From positions 213,161 through 277,160 of the forward strand of contig JADKJL010000004.1 in NCBI GenBank assembly GCA_016721015.1: a DNA stretch of 64,000 nt, written 5' to 3'. Below are positions 16,682 through 25,091 of this stretch, in pieces. The notes beneath the pieces are model-generated. The model did not search any database. It was given only the letters and a program-made list of their open reading frames with translations, and was not told the origin of the DNA. The first letter of the stretch is position 1. Every line of letters begins with the position of its first letter. This DNA is from Lysobacterales bacterium. GTDB lineage: Bacteria; Pseudomonadota; Gammaproteobacteria; Xanthomonadales; Rhodanobacteraceae. The position numbers and the translations under genes are program-made.

Positions 16682-17815
16682 TTGGCGACCGTGAACGAGG
16701 CGAAGTTCAGCGCCATCGACCACGCGCACATGGCGCATGCCTTGCGCCTCGCCGAGCGCGGCCTGTTCACGACCCAACCAAACCCGCGGGTCGGCTGTGT
16801 CATCGCTCACGCTGACGAGATCGTCGGCAGTGGTTGGCATCACCGCGCAGGTGAAGCCCATGCGGAAGTCTTCGCCCTTGCCGAAGCGGGTAAGCGAGCG
16901 CATGCAGCGACGGCTTACGTTACGCTCGAACCCTGCGCGCACTTTGGGCGCACCCCGCCGTGCGCCGACGCCTTGATCGAAGCCGGTGTCGCCCGTGTCG
17001 TGGTTGCCCATGCGGATCCGTTCGACGCCGTCGATGGTCGCGGAATGGCGCGGTTGCGTGCTGCCGGAATCACGGTCGAAAGCGGACTCATGGCGGCGCC
17101 TGCGCGTGAACTCAATCGCGGGTTTTTTTCGCGCATCGAGCGCGGTCGACCTTGGTTGCGGGTCAAACTTGCGATGAGTCTCGATGGCCGCACCGCGCTG
17201 GCCAGTGGCGAATCGAAGTGGATCACCGGCAATGCCGCGCGTGCCGATGTGCAAGCTTGGCGCGCACGCAGTTCGGCGATCCTGAGTGCTATCGGCACCG
17301 TGCTGGCCGATGATCCGCAGCTGACTGTGCGCATTTCCGGGCCGATGTCCGATCATGGCGATGCAGCGCAGGTCGCGCCGCTGCGCGTCATTCTCGATCG
17401 GGATCTGCGCTCGCCGGCATCGGCGAACATCCTCGATGGCAGGGCGCCGACCCTGATCCTGCATGGCCGCGATGGCCGTCCTGTCGGTCAGCGCTTCGAG
17501 CGCGTCGAACTTGCCGCAGTTGAAATCCATGAAGGGCGACTCGACCTGTCATCGGTACTCGCGCTGCTCGCGGCGCGCGACATCAACGAGATCCAGGTCG
17601 AAGCAGGGCCGACGCTTTGTGGCGCCTTGTTTGCCGAGGGTCTGGTCGATGAGCTGCTGCTGTATGTCGCGCCGATCCTGCTCGGCGACAATGCGCGACC
17701 CTTGCTTGCTCTGCCGGCATTGAGTGACATGTCGGCCCGCTGGAATCTCGGCGTGGTCGACCAGCGCATGCTCGGTGAGGATTGGCGATTGTTGTTGCGA
17801 CCCCAGGAGGTGTGA
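16682..17815 (+). CDS. ribD: bifunctional riboflavin deaminase/reductase
   Basis: RibD carries out the second and third steps of riboflavin synthesis: deamination of the pyrimidinone and NADPH-dependent reduction of the ribosyl chain. The 377-residue protein has an N-terminal cytidine-deaminase-like domain with the zinc site HAE (AGEAHAEVFALAEAGKRAHA) and PCAHFGRTPPC. A reductase domain follows from about residue 155 (LRVKLAMSLDGRTALASGES; KWITG; AIGTVLADDPQLTVR). The TTG at 16682 has GGAG 6 bases upstream and is preferred over an in-frame GTG 9 bases later. It is followed by ribE, whose AGGAGG lies inside the ribD end. Confidence 0.95.
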   Translation: MATVNEAKFSAIDHAHMAHALRLAERGLFTTQPNPRVGCVIAHADEIVGSGWHHRAGEAHAEVFALAEAGKRAHAATAYVTLEPCAHFGRTPPCADALIEAGVARVVVAHADPFDAVDGRGMARLRAAGITVESGLMAAPARELNRGFFSRIERGRPWLRVKLAMSLDGRTALASGESKWITGNAARADVQAWRARSSAILSAIGTVLADDPQLTVRISGPMSDHGDAAQVAPLRVILDRDLRSPASANILDGRAPTLILHGRDGRPVGQRFERVELAAVEIHEGRLDLSSVLALLAARDINEIQVEAGPTLCGALFAEGLVDELLLYVAPILLGDNARPLLALPALSDMSARWNLGVVDQRMLGEDWRLLLRPQEV

Positions 17816-18547
17816 GTGTTTACCGGAATCATCCAGTCGATCGGTCGCCTGGCCAGCAGCGAATTGCGCGGTGGCGATCGGCGCATGATTTTCAACGTCG
17901 GTTCGCTCGACCTAGATGACGTGCGAACGGGCGACAGCATCGCCGTCGCTGGCGTCTGCCTGACCGCACTCGATATCACCACGGATTCGTTCGCCGCCGA
18001 TGTCTCGCTCGAAACACTCAAGCTGACCACGCTGGGCGCACTCGAGCCAGGCGAGCCGGTCAATCTGGAAAAAGCCTTGCGCCTGAGCGATCGATTGGGT
18101 GGACATCTGGTCTCGGGCCATGTCGACGGTCTCGGGAACGTCATCGATTTCCATGGCGACGCGCGATCACAGCGCTGGACGTTTGAAGTGCCTGCCATGC
18201 TTGCACGCTATATCGCGAGCAAGGGGTCGATCTGCATCGATGGTGTCAGCCTCACCGTCAATGAAGTCGACGGCCTGCGTTTTGGCGTCAACCTGATCCC
18301 GCATACACAGCAGGTAACGACTTTCGGCACGCGCCGGATTGGCGATGCGGTCAACATCGAGGTCGATCGCATGGCACGTTATGCCGAGCGGCTGGCCGAA
18401 TTCCGCGAAGCGAAAGACACAACCGATGTAGGAAGCGGCTTCAGCCGCGATGCGTTTCGTTGGGCATCACGAGCTGAAGCATCGCGGCTGAAGCCGCTTC
18501 CTACGAGTAAAGCTGCGTACGATGAAAGCAATTCACGGAAACACGCC
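17816..18547 (+). CDS. ribE: riboflavin synthase alpha subunit, open into the downstream gene
   Basis: RibE dismutates two 6,7-dimethyl-8-ribityllumazine molecules to riboflavin. The GTG start (AGGAGG 5 bases upstream) yields MFTGIIQSIGRLASSE. Both lumazine-binding repeats are present, with SDRLGGHLVSGHVDGLG in the first half and KGSICIDGVSLTVNEVDG and LIPHTQQVTTFG in the second. The family normally ends shortly after RMARYAERLAE, at about residue 200. No stop occurs here. The frame continues through a palindromic repeat at 18428-18504, translated as VGSGFSRDAFRWASRAEASR and further, and enters the ribBX coding sequence in the same frame. The end given is the base before the ribBX ATG. Either a real fusion or a single indel could explain this. 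Confidence 0.9.
18428..18504. repeat. REP-like palindrome inside the ribE-ribBX reading frame
   Basis: Perfect 26-base inverted repeats (arm begins GTAGGAAGCGGCTTCAGCCG) flank a 25-base loop. The element lies at the ribE 3' end. The TAG in its first bases would stop translation in one of the other frames, so elements of this type may normally supply the stop of the upstream gene. Confidence 0.9.
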
Positions 18548-19656
18548 ATGAGCTTCAACACGATCCCCGATATCCTCGATGACATCCGCGCCGGGCGCAT
18601 GGTCGTGATCCTTGACGACGAGGATCGCGAGAACGAGGGTGATCTGGTCATGGCCGCCGAGAAGGTGCGCCCCGAGGACATCAACTTCATGGTGCGTGAG
18701 GCGCGCGGACTGGTTTGCCTGACCCTGACCGCCGCGCGTTGCCGCCAGCTCGGTCTGAAGCCGATGGTGCACAACAACACCTCCTCGCATCACACCAATT
18801 TCACTGTCTCGATCGAAGCGGCCGAAGGCGTCACCACCGGCATTTCCGCCTACGATCGCGCACACACGATCCAGACCGCGGTGGCCAGAGATGCGCGGCC
18901 GGAACATCTGGCACAGCCCGGTCACATCTTTCCGTTGACCGCACAGACGGGCGGCGTGCTGGTGCGCGCCGGACACACCGAAGCAGCTTGTGACCTGGCC
19001 ACGATGGCCGGGCTTGAGCCTGCCGGCGTGATCGTCGAGGTGATGGACGAAGACGGCACCATGGCGCGCCGGCCCGCGCTCGAAGCGTTCGCGCTCAAGC
19101 ATGGACTGAAGATCGGCTCGATTGCCGACCTGATCCGTTACCGCTTGCAAACCGAAAACACGATCGAACGCGTGCACGATGCGGCCGTCGATACCGAATC
19201 CGGCGCGTTCCGTCTGGTCGTCTATCGGGATCTGTTGCAAGAAGGCCCTGCACTTCGCCCTGGTGCGCGGCAGCGTCGATGACGGCCAGCCGGTGCTTAC
19301 CCGCGTGCATGTGCGCAACGCACTTTCCGATGTGTTGCATCTGCGCCGTGATGACCTGGGCTTGACGATCAATTCCGCCATGCGCCGCATTGCCGAGGAG
19401 AATCGCGGCATCGTCGTGGTCCTCAGCGAAACCGGCGAGGCCGAAGCCCTGCTCGACAGCCTGACCGGGAAAACTGCCGCCGGAGAAGGTCGATGCGTCG
19501 CGCGAGTGGCGTCGCAACGGACTCGGTGCACAGATTCTCGCTGACCTCGGCGTGCGCCACCTGCGCGTACTCGGCACGCCACGCAAGCTGGTCGGCCTGG
19601 CCGGGTTCGATCTCGATATCGTCGGCTATGAGGATGCCAGCGCGCGGATCGGCTAG
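18548..19656 (+). CDS. ribBX: RibBX: DHBP synthase with degenerate GTP cyclohydrolase II-like domain, two frameshifts
   Basis: The N-terminal 200 residues are 3,4-dihydroxy-2-butanone 4-phosphate synthase, which makes the four-carbon riboflavin precursor from ribulose 5-phosphate: VVILDDEDRENEGDLVMAAE, HTNFTVSIEAAEGVTTGISA, GHIFPLTAQTGGVLVRAGHT, EAACDLATMAG. The C-terminal half resembles GTP cyclohydrolase II, but the zinc Cys cluster is missing: RVHVRNALSDVLHLRRDDLG stands where the enzyme has three Cys. Hybrid proteins of this kind are known as RibBX. Two single-base surpluses break the frame, one in the CCC near 19246 (restoring LHFALVRGSVDDGQPVLTRV) and one in AAAA near 19470 (restoring KLPPEKVDASREWRRNGLGA and the end VRHLRVLGTPRKLVGLAGFD). 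With both removed the gene ends at 19656. Confidence 0.85.
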
Positions 19657-20158
19657 TCCAATAGCCTGTCAAACGTGGGAGCGACTTCAGTCGCGATGCT
19701 ACGGTTTTCTTGCTCCGGCCAGAGCAGAAGAATTCATGCTCTGGTGAGTCAGCGCTGCGCGCTGACGGTTCTGTCGGTCGCTGCGACAAATGTTCAATTG
19801 CAGATTGAGCATGCTGGTTTCCGGAAGGGCATTCATGCCCGATGCCACGCGTGACGGAGAGCATCGCGGCTGAAGGACGTCCGCTTTCGGGACGGCTGAA
19901 GCCGCTTCCTACAACGAAGCGGCAACGCGTTAAACGTCAACCAATCCCGCGTCGCCGCTCGCCCGCTCTTCCGTAGGAGAGGCCTTCAGGCCCGATGCTC
20001 TTTGACCAGATTGCGAAAAGAGCATCGCGGCCGAAGCCGCTTCCTACAACGAAGCGGCAACGCGTTAAACGTCAACCAATCCCGCGCCCAGGATCTACAT
20101 CTTCTGTAGGAAGGGCATTCATGCCCGATGCTTTGCGTTTGCCACGCATCAAAGCCGA
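19657..20158. repeat. repeat-rich intergenic region with several REP-like units and a 54-base direct repeat
   Basis: No gene is supported in this 502-base gap. It holds half or whole palindromic units with cores such as GACTTCAGTCGCGATGC (19682), GGGCATTCATGCCCGATGC (19827), GGCCTTCAGGCCCGATGC (19981), and matching GCATCGCGGCTGAAG arms. A 54-base segment beginning GAAGCCGCTTCCTACAACGA occurs twice, at 19898-19951 and 20033-20086, 135 bases apart, which shows duplication of a whole unit. It separates convergent ribBX and the E2 gene. Confidence 0.8.
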
Positions 20159-21562
20159 TCAGTTCGCCCGCGCCAGATCATCGAGCAACACCTTGAGGAA
20201 ACGCGCCGCGTCACCGCCGGTGGCGGCGCGATGGTCGAAGGTCAGCGACAGTGGAATGACCTTGTGCGATTCGAAGCCGCCCATGACCGGAGTCATCTGG
20301 TGGCGACCCTTGCCGGCAGCGATGATCGCGACGGTTGGTGGCACCACGATCGGTGTCGCGTAGCGTCCGGCAAACACGCCGAAGTTCGATAGCGAGATCG
20401 TATAGCCCTTCAGTTCCTCGGCCGGAATGCTGCGGCTGACGACCTGGTCACGCAGGCGATTGACCGCCTGGCGGATGCCATTGGCATCGAGCACGTCGGC
20501 ATTGCGCAGGGCCGGCACGAACAAGCCATCGTCGGTATCCACGGCGATGCCGATGTCAACGTGCGGATGCAGGGTGCGGGTGAGGTTTTCGCCATCGAAC
20601 CAGGCATTCAGCGCGGGCACGGCCTGGCAGGCACGCACGATCGCACGGATCAGGCGCACGGTGATGTCGTTGCCCGGCGCCCAGGCGTGGATGTCGGCAT
20701 CGTCGCAAAGCATGGTCGGCACGACCTGCGCATGCGCCGCGGCCATCACACGCGCCATGTTGCGGCGCACGCCCTTGAGTTGTTCCGGTTGGCCGCTGAG
20801 GTGCTGGCTCGGCGGTGTGGTGCGCATCGGCTGGCCGGAAGCGGATAGCGCCGTCCGTTCGCTGGCGGAGCGCTGGGCTACCGGTGCGGCGGGCGCTGGA
20901 CTGGCAGGCGCGGCTGCACGGGGCGGGGCCGGCGTGGCGCCGATGCGTGCAGTGCCGGCTTCTGCCGCGCGCTTGACATCGCCGAGTGTAACCACGCCAT
21001 CAGCACCGCTGGGTTTGACCTGGGTCAGGTCGACGCCGAGCTTTTTGGCCATCGCACGCACGGCGGGCACCGCCTTGACGCCGCCCACGTTCGAGGTCTG
21101 CTCGGCATGCACGCGGTCGCTTGCCTCCATGGCGCCAACCACGGTGCCGGAATCGGCACGGCCGGCGCCTTCACTCTTGCTGGCCTGACTCGCTTCAGCG
21201 GACGCGGCAACTTTGGCCGCTTGCGCTGGCGCAGGATCGGTCGTGGTCGCTGCGGCCGTCTTCGGTGGACCGTGGTGGTGACCGGTTTCCTGCGCATCGG
21301 CGCGTTGCGGCAGGCTTGCATCAATCTCGATCTCGATCAGCGCGGCTCCGGTGACAATCACGTCACCTTCCTTGCCGTGCTGCTTGACGACCTTGCCCGA
21401 AAAAGGCGAGGGCACTTCTACGACGGCCTTGGCCGTTTCCATCGAAACCAGCGGCTCATCGAGACGCGCGATGTCACCGGTCTTGACGAACCATTCGACG
21501 ATGGTGGCGTCAGGCAGACCTTCGCCGAGGTCGGGAAGGTGGAATGTCTTGGTCTCGCTCAT
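20159..21562 (-). CDS. 2-oxo acid dehydrogenase E2 (dihydrolipoamide acyltransferase)
   Basis: The E2 core of a 2-oxo acid dehydrogenase transfers the acyl group from lipoyl-lysine to CoA. The 467-residue protein has one N-terminal lipoyl domain (lipoyl Lys45 in VSMETAKAVVEVPSPFSGKV), an Ala/Pro-rich linker, a peripheral subunit-binding domain (about 165-200, VPAVRAMAKKLGVDLTQVKP), a second linker, and the catalytic domain from about 260. The active-site motif is FDHRAATGGDAARFL (catalytic His, and Asp of the G-G-D). The acyl specificity (pyruvate versus branched-chain) is not clear from the sequence alone. It is 17 bases downstream of the E1-beta gene. Confidence 0.93.
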   Translation of the reverse strand: MSETKTFHLPDLGEGLPDATIVEWFVKTGDIARLDEPLVSMETAKAVVEVPSPFSGKVVKQHGKEGDVIVTGAALIEIEIDASLPQRADAQETGHHHGPPKTAAATTTDPAPAQAAKVAASAEASQASKSEGAGRADSGTVVGAMEASDRVHAEQTSNVGGVKAVPAVRAMAKKLGVDLTQVKPSGADGVVTLGDVKRAAEAGTARIGATPAPPRAAAPASPAPAAPVAQRSASERTALSASGQPMRTTPPSQHLSGQPEQLKGVRRNMARVMAAAHAQVVPTMLCDDADIHAWAPGNDITVRLIRAIVRACQAVPALNAWFDGENLTRTLHPHVDIGIAVDTDDGLFVPALRNADVLDANGIRQAVNRLRDQVVSRSIPAEELKGYTISLSNFGVFAGRYATPIVVPPTVAIIAAGKGRHQMTPVMGGFESHKVIPLSLTFDHRAATGGDAARFLKVLLDDLARAN

Positions 21563-21579
21563 GCATATGCTCCGTTGGC

Positions 21580-22560
21580 TCAGCTTGCGGCCAGTGTGCG
21601 TTTGGCCGCGGCGACGATCTTGTCGGCGCTCGGCAGGTATTTCATCTCAAGGCGGAACAACGGGATGTGCGTGTCATAGCCGGTCACGCGCTCGACCGGT
21701 GCGACCAGATCGTACATCGCATGCTCGGCAAGACGCGCCGAAATCTCGGCGCCGAAGCCGGCGGTACGCGGTGCTTCATGGACGATCACGCAACGACCGG
21801 TCTTGCGCACCGATTCGTGGATGGTGTCGAAATCGAGCGGCTTCAGCGTCGCAACATCGATGACTTCGGCGCTGATGCCTTCCTTTGCCAGCGCCTCGGC
21901 CGCTTCCAGCGTTTCCTTGACCTGCGCGCCCCAGGTGACCAGGGTCACATCACTGCCATCGCGGAGTACGAAGCAGACATCCAGAGGCAAGGCTTCACCG
22001 TCATCGGGCACTTCTTCCTTGTACTGGCGATAGATGCGTTTGGGCTCAAAGAAGATCACCGGATCGGGATCGCGGATCGCCGCCAGCAGCAGGCCATAGG
22101 CACGACCCGGTGAGGACGGCAGGACAACGCGCAGTCCCGGAACATTGGTGAACAAGGCCTCGTTGGCTTCGGAATGATGCTCGGGTGCACGGATGCCGCC
22201 GCCCCAGGGAGCGCGCCACACGGCGGGCACGGTCATGCGGCCGCGTGTGCGGTTACGAAAGCGCGCGGCGTGGCAAATGATCTGCTCCAGCATGGCGTAG
22301 ATGAAACCCTCGAACTGCGCTTCGGCCACCGGTTTCATGCCTTGCGCGGCGAGGCCGACGGTGATGCCGGCAATGGTGGTTTCATCGAGAGGCGTGTCGA
22401 TCACGCGCTCCGGGCCGAACTTGTCGATCAGGCCCTGGGTGGCGCGAAACACGCCGCCGTTGACGCCGACATCTTCGCCGAGCACGACCACGCTCGGGTC
22501 GTGCTGCATTTCCCAGGCCAGGGCCTGGGTGACTGCTTCGATCAGGGTGATTTGAGCCAT
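21580..22560 (-). CDS. 2-oxo acid dehydrogenase E1 beta subunit
   Basis: The 326-residue protein is the beta chain of an alpha2beta2 thiamine diphosphate E1. It has the typical start ITLIEAVTQALAWEMQHDPS, the cofactor-pocket segment VLGEDVGVNGGVFRATQGLI, the DTPLDETTIAGITVGLAAQG stretch, APWGGGIRAPEHHSEANEAL, and a C-terminal transketolase domain (DVTLVTWGAQVKETLEAAEA). It works with the alpha subunit encoded upstream. A palindromic repeat and about 170 bases separate it from the alpha gene. It lies close to E2, giving the order E1-alpha, E1-beta, E2. Confidence 0.94.
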   Translation of the reverse strand: MAQITLIEAVTQALAWEMQHDPSVVVLGEDVGVNGGVFRATQGLIDKFGPERVIDTPLDETTIAGITVGLAAQGMKPVAEAQFEGFIYAMLEQIICHAARFRNRTRGRMTVPAVWRAPWGGGIRAPEHHSEANEALFTNVPGLRVVLPSSPGRAYGLLLAAIRDPDPVIFFEPKRIYRQYKEEVPDDGEALPLDVCFVLRDGSDVTLVTWGAQVKETLEAAEALAKEGISAEVIDVATLKPLDFDTIHESVRKTGRCVIVHEAPRTAGFGAEISARLAEHAMYDLVAPVERVTGYDTHIPLFRLEMKYLPSADKIVAAAKRTLAAS

Positions 22561-22635
22561 GGTGTGAGTTCGTCAGTAGTGCATTGGATGGTCGGAGTGA
22601 ATCGATGTCGCGCATGCCAATTGAATTGCTGCCCC

Positions 22636-22712
22636 GTGGGAAGCGGCTTCAGCCGCGATGCTCTTGCTCCGGGTCAACGTGAAAAAGCATCGCGGCTGAA
22701 GCCGCTTCCTAC
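22636..22712. repeat. REP-like palindrome between E1-alpha and E1-beta genes
   Basis: The inverted repeat has arms GTGGGAAGCGGCTTCAGCCG and its near-complement ending CTTCCTAC, with a 25-base loop. Being inside an operon, it could modulate the relative levels of the two E1 mRNAs. Confidence 0.85.
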
Positions 22713-22730
22713 GTAACAGGTGGAGCGGCG

Positions 22731-23807
22731 TCAGCCACGCTTTTCCCAGGCCAAAGCCTCGTCGCGCTGGGCGATGAGATCCGGTGGAAGTTCGGCATAG
22801 GTGTAATCGAACATCGATTCAAGCGGCTGGGTCTTGGTTGCAAGATAGGCGTTGACTTCGGCGTCGGCGTATTTCGAGGCCTGCTCCTTGAGCGTGGCTT
22901 CCTCTTCCTCGGTCCACGCATTGAGCGACATCAGATAGGCCTTCAGGCGTCGCAGCGGTTCGCGCAACCAGGCATCCTTGACCTCCTGCTGGTCTCGATA
23001 GCGGCGCGCATCATCGGCGGTGGTGTGATCGGAGAGGCGATAGGTGACCGCCTCGATGACCATGCCGCCATGGCCGTTGCGCGCCCGCTTGAGCGCGTGA
23101 TCCATGGCGTAGCGCATGGCGATCAGGTCGTTGCCATCGACCTGGATGCATTCGAGACCGGCGGCGATGCCTTTCTGGGCCAGGGTCTTGGCGCCGGTCT
23201 GCGCATTGCGTGGCACCGAGATCGCCCACTGGTTGTTGACGATCACCGCGACCAGCGGCAGGGTCATGGCCCCGGCGACATTGATCGCGCTGTTGAAGTC
23301 GGCCTTGGATGATCCGCCGTCGCCAATCGTGCACACCGCCACGCGCGGTTCCTTGCGGATCTTGAAGGCGAGTGCCGCACCTGCCGCGTGCAGGCATTGC
23401 GTGCCGATCGGGACGCACCAGGCGAAATCATGCGCGGGGCCGGAAAAATCGTTGCCACGCTCGTCGCCACCCCAGTACATCAGGAGTTCGCGCGGCTTCA
23501 CGCCGCGGTGGAACTGCACGCCGTACTCGCGGTAGCTGGGAGCAAAGCAATCGTCCTCCTGCATGGCGCTGCCGATGGCCAGATAAGTCGCCTCGTGGCC
23601 CAGGCAGGGCGCGTAGGTGCCGAGCTTGCCGGTGCGCTGCAAGGCGATCGCCTTGGCGTCGAAAATGCGCACCATGAACATTTCCTGGTACAGCTTGACC
23701 AGTTGCCGGATGTCGCGGGCAAAGGCAGGCAGGTCATCACGGACGAGCTTGCCGTCGGCGTCCATGAACTGCAGGTATTCGATTTCAAACGTGGCGGCTA
23801 TGGGCAC
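22731..23807 (-). CDS. 2-oxo acid dehydrogenase E1 alpha subunit
   Basis: The 358-residue alpha chain binds thiamine diphosphate and decarboxylates the 2-oxo acid. Key parts are GTYAPCLGHEATYLAIGSAM, SYREYGVQFHRGV, the TPP motif region GDGGSSKADFNSAINVAGAM ending in NNQWAIS, and TYRLSDHTTADDARRY, the phosphorylation-loop equivalent. The GTG at 23807 (MPIAATFEIEYLQFMD) has GGAG 6 bases upstream, and the open frame up to a TTG at 23837 is less likely. It heads the E1-alpha, E1-beta, E2 cluster and is divergent from kynA. Confidence 0.93.
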   Translation of the reverse strand: MPIAATFEIEYLQFMDADGKLVRDDLPAFARDIRQLVKLYQEMFMVRIFDAKAIALQRTGKLGTYAPCLGHEATYLAIGSAMQEDDCFAPSYREYGVQFHRGVKPRELLMYWGGDERGNDFSGPAHDFAWCVPIGTQCLHAAGAALAFKIRKEPRVAVCTIGDGGSSKADFNSAINVAGAMTLPLVAVIVNNQWAISVPRNAQTGAKTLAQKGIAAGLECIQVDGNDLIAMRYAMDHALKRARNGHGGMVIEAVTYRLSDHTTADDARRYRDQQEVKDAWLREPLRRLKAYLMSLNAWTEEEEATLKEQASKYADAEVNAYLATKTQPLESMFDYTYAELPPDLIAQRDEALAWEKRG

Positions 23808-24131
23808 GGAATTCTCCACTGGATCGCGTTTCGGCAAGACAACGCGGACTGGCCTTGATCGGGCCGGAGGTTTTCTTTTGGTCGCAGCGCTCCGTCACGA
23901 TGGGTGACGGCTCCTGGGAGTCGGCGCGAACGTATCGTGCGGGATCCGGATCCAGTGCCGGACGGCTCGATACTGTGCCGTATTCTGTTCCAGCGTTGCT
24001 GACAACTCCGCTATTGATAGCAAGCGTGGCTGCGTCGCGCAAGGATCGCCGCAGCAACTGGCGTGAATGCTGACGCTGGCGATTGAGGTGCGCCTCGGGT
24101 AGCGTGCCGTCTTCACTTGCACGCGGTGTTG
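23808..24131. other. divergent intergenic region between E1-alpha and kynA
   Basis: About 324 bases with no supported gene. Promoters for both divergent genes must lie here, but no sigma-70 elements or operators stand out clearly. Confidence 0.5.
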
Positions 24132-24983
24132 ATGAACATGGAAAACCGACGCGAACTCGAACAAGGCATCGAGGTTGATCTGCGCGATCGCCAGAATTAT
24201 GGCGGTTATCTGCAACTGGACACCCTGTTGTCCGCGCAAAAGCCGCTCAGCGATCCGCCGCATCACGACGAGATGCTGTTCATCGTCCAGCATCATGTCA
24301 GCGAACTGTGGATGAAGCTGATCATCCACGAATTACGCTCGGCGACCGCGCTGCTTGCGATCGACCAGACCGATTCGTGCCTGAAGATCCTCGCCAGGGT
24401 CAAGCAGATTCAGCGTCAGTTGTTCGAGCAGTGGGCGGTTCTGGAAACGCTGACGCCGACCGAATACCAGCAATTTCGCCATGTGCTCGGCCCGGCATCG
24501 GGGTTCCAGTCACAGCAGTACCGCATGATCGAATTTCTGCTGGGCAACAAGAATGCCGACATGCTGGCGGTGTTCAATCACGATCCCGTGCGCCAGGCTG
24601 AATTGCGCGGCGTGCTTGAGGCGCCGAGCCTGTACGACGAGTTCCTTCGCCATCTGGCCCGTGCGGGTCATGCGATTCCGGCGGACTGTGTCGAGCGTGA
24701 CTGGTCACTGCCGCATCGACGTCGCGAGGAACTGGTGCCGGTGTTCAAGCGCATCTACGAGAACGCCGACGAGTTCTGGTCGGAATACCACTTCTGTGAA
24801 CAACTGGTCGATGTCGAAGAGTCATTCCAGCTCTGGCGTTTCCGTCACATGAAAACAGTGGAACGCATCATCGGTCACAAGCGCGGTACCGGCGGATCTT
24901 CGGGCGTCGGATTCCTCAAGAAGGCGCTCGATCTGACCTTCTTTCCCGAACTGCTCGAAGTGCGCACGGTGATCGGCACCTGA
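24132..24983 (+). CDS. kynA: tryptophan 2,3-dioxygenase
   Basis: This heme enzyme opens the indole ring of tryptophan to N-formylkynurenine, the first step of the kynurenine pathway. The 283-residue protein has YGGYLQLDTLLSAQKPLSDP, HHDEMLFIVQHHVSELWMKL (active-site His), the GPASGFQSQQYRMIEFLLGN signature, and WRFRHMKTVERIIGHKRGTG followed by GSSGVGFLK, in which the FRH histidine is the heme ligand in characterised homologues. The start is uncertain, with ATG at 24132 or 24138 and weak ribosome-binding sites. No other kynurenine genes are in the window. The neighbours belong to tyrosine and peptide use, so this is an amino-acid catabolic region. Confidence 0.95.
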   Translation: MNMENRRELEQGIEVDLRDRQNYGGYLQLDTLLSAQKPLSDPPHHDEMLFIVQHHVSELWMKLIIHELRSATALLAIDQTDSCLKILARVKQIQRQLFEQWAVLETLTPTEYQQFRHVLGPASGFQSQQYRMIEFLLGNKNADMLAVFNHDPVRQAELRGVLEAPSLYDEFLRHLARAGHAIPADCVERDWSLPHRRREELVPVFKRIYENADEFWSEYHFCEQLVDVEESFQLWRFRHMKTVERIIGHKRGTGGSSGVGFLKKALDLTFFPELLEVRTVIGT

Positions 24984-25091
24984 TTTCTCATCGAACCCTG
25001 CTGCGTTGCAGCAGCGGCTTCGATATTTGACGCCGATGGCCGGGTCGGTAATCCTCGCCCGGTTTACCCCTGTTCATCGACGGAGAACTGC

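Noticed and set aside
16671..17830. FMN riboswitch before the riboflavin genes
   Set aside because: ribD starts 11 bases after nrdR and ribE directly after ribD, so there is no leader for such an element, and none of its conserved stems was seen.
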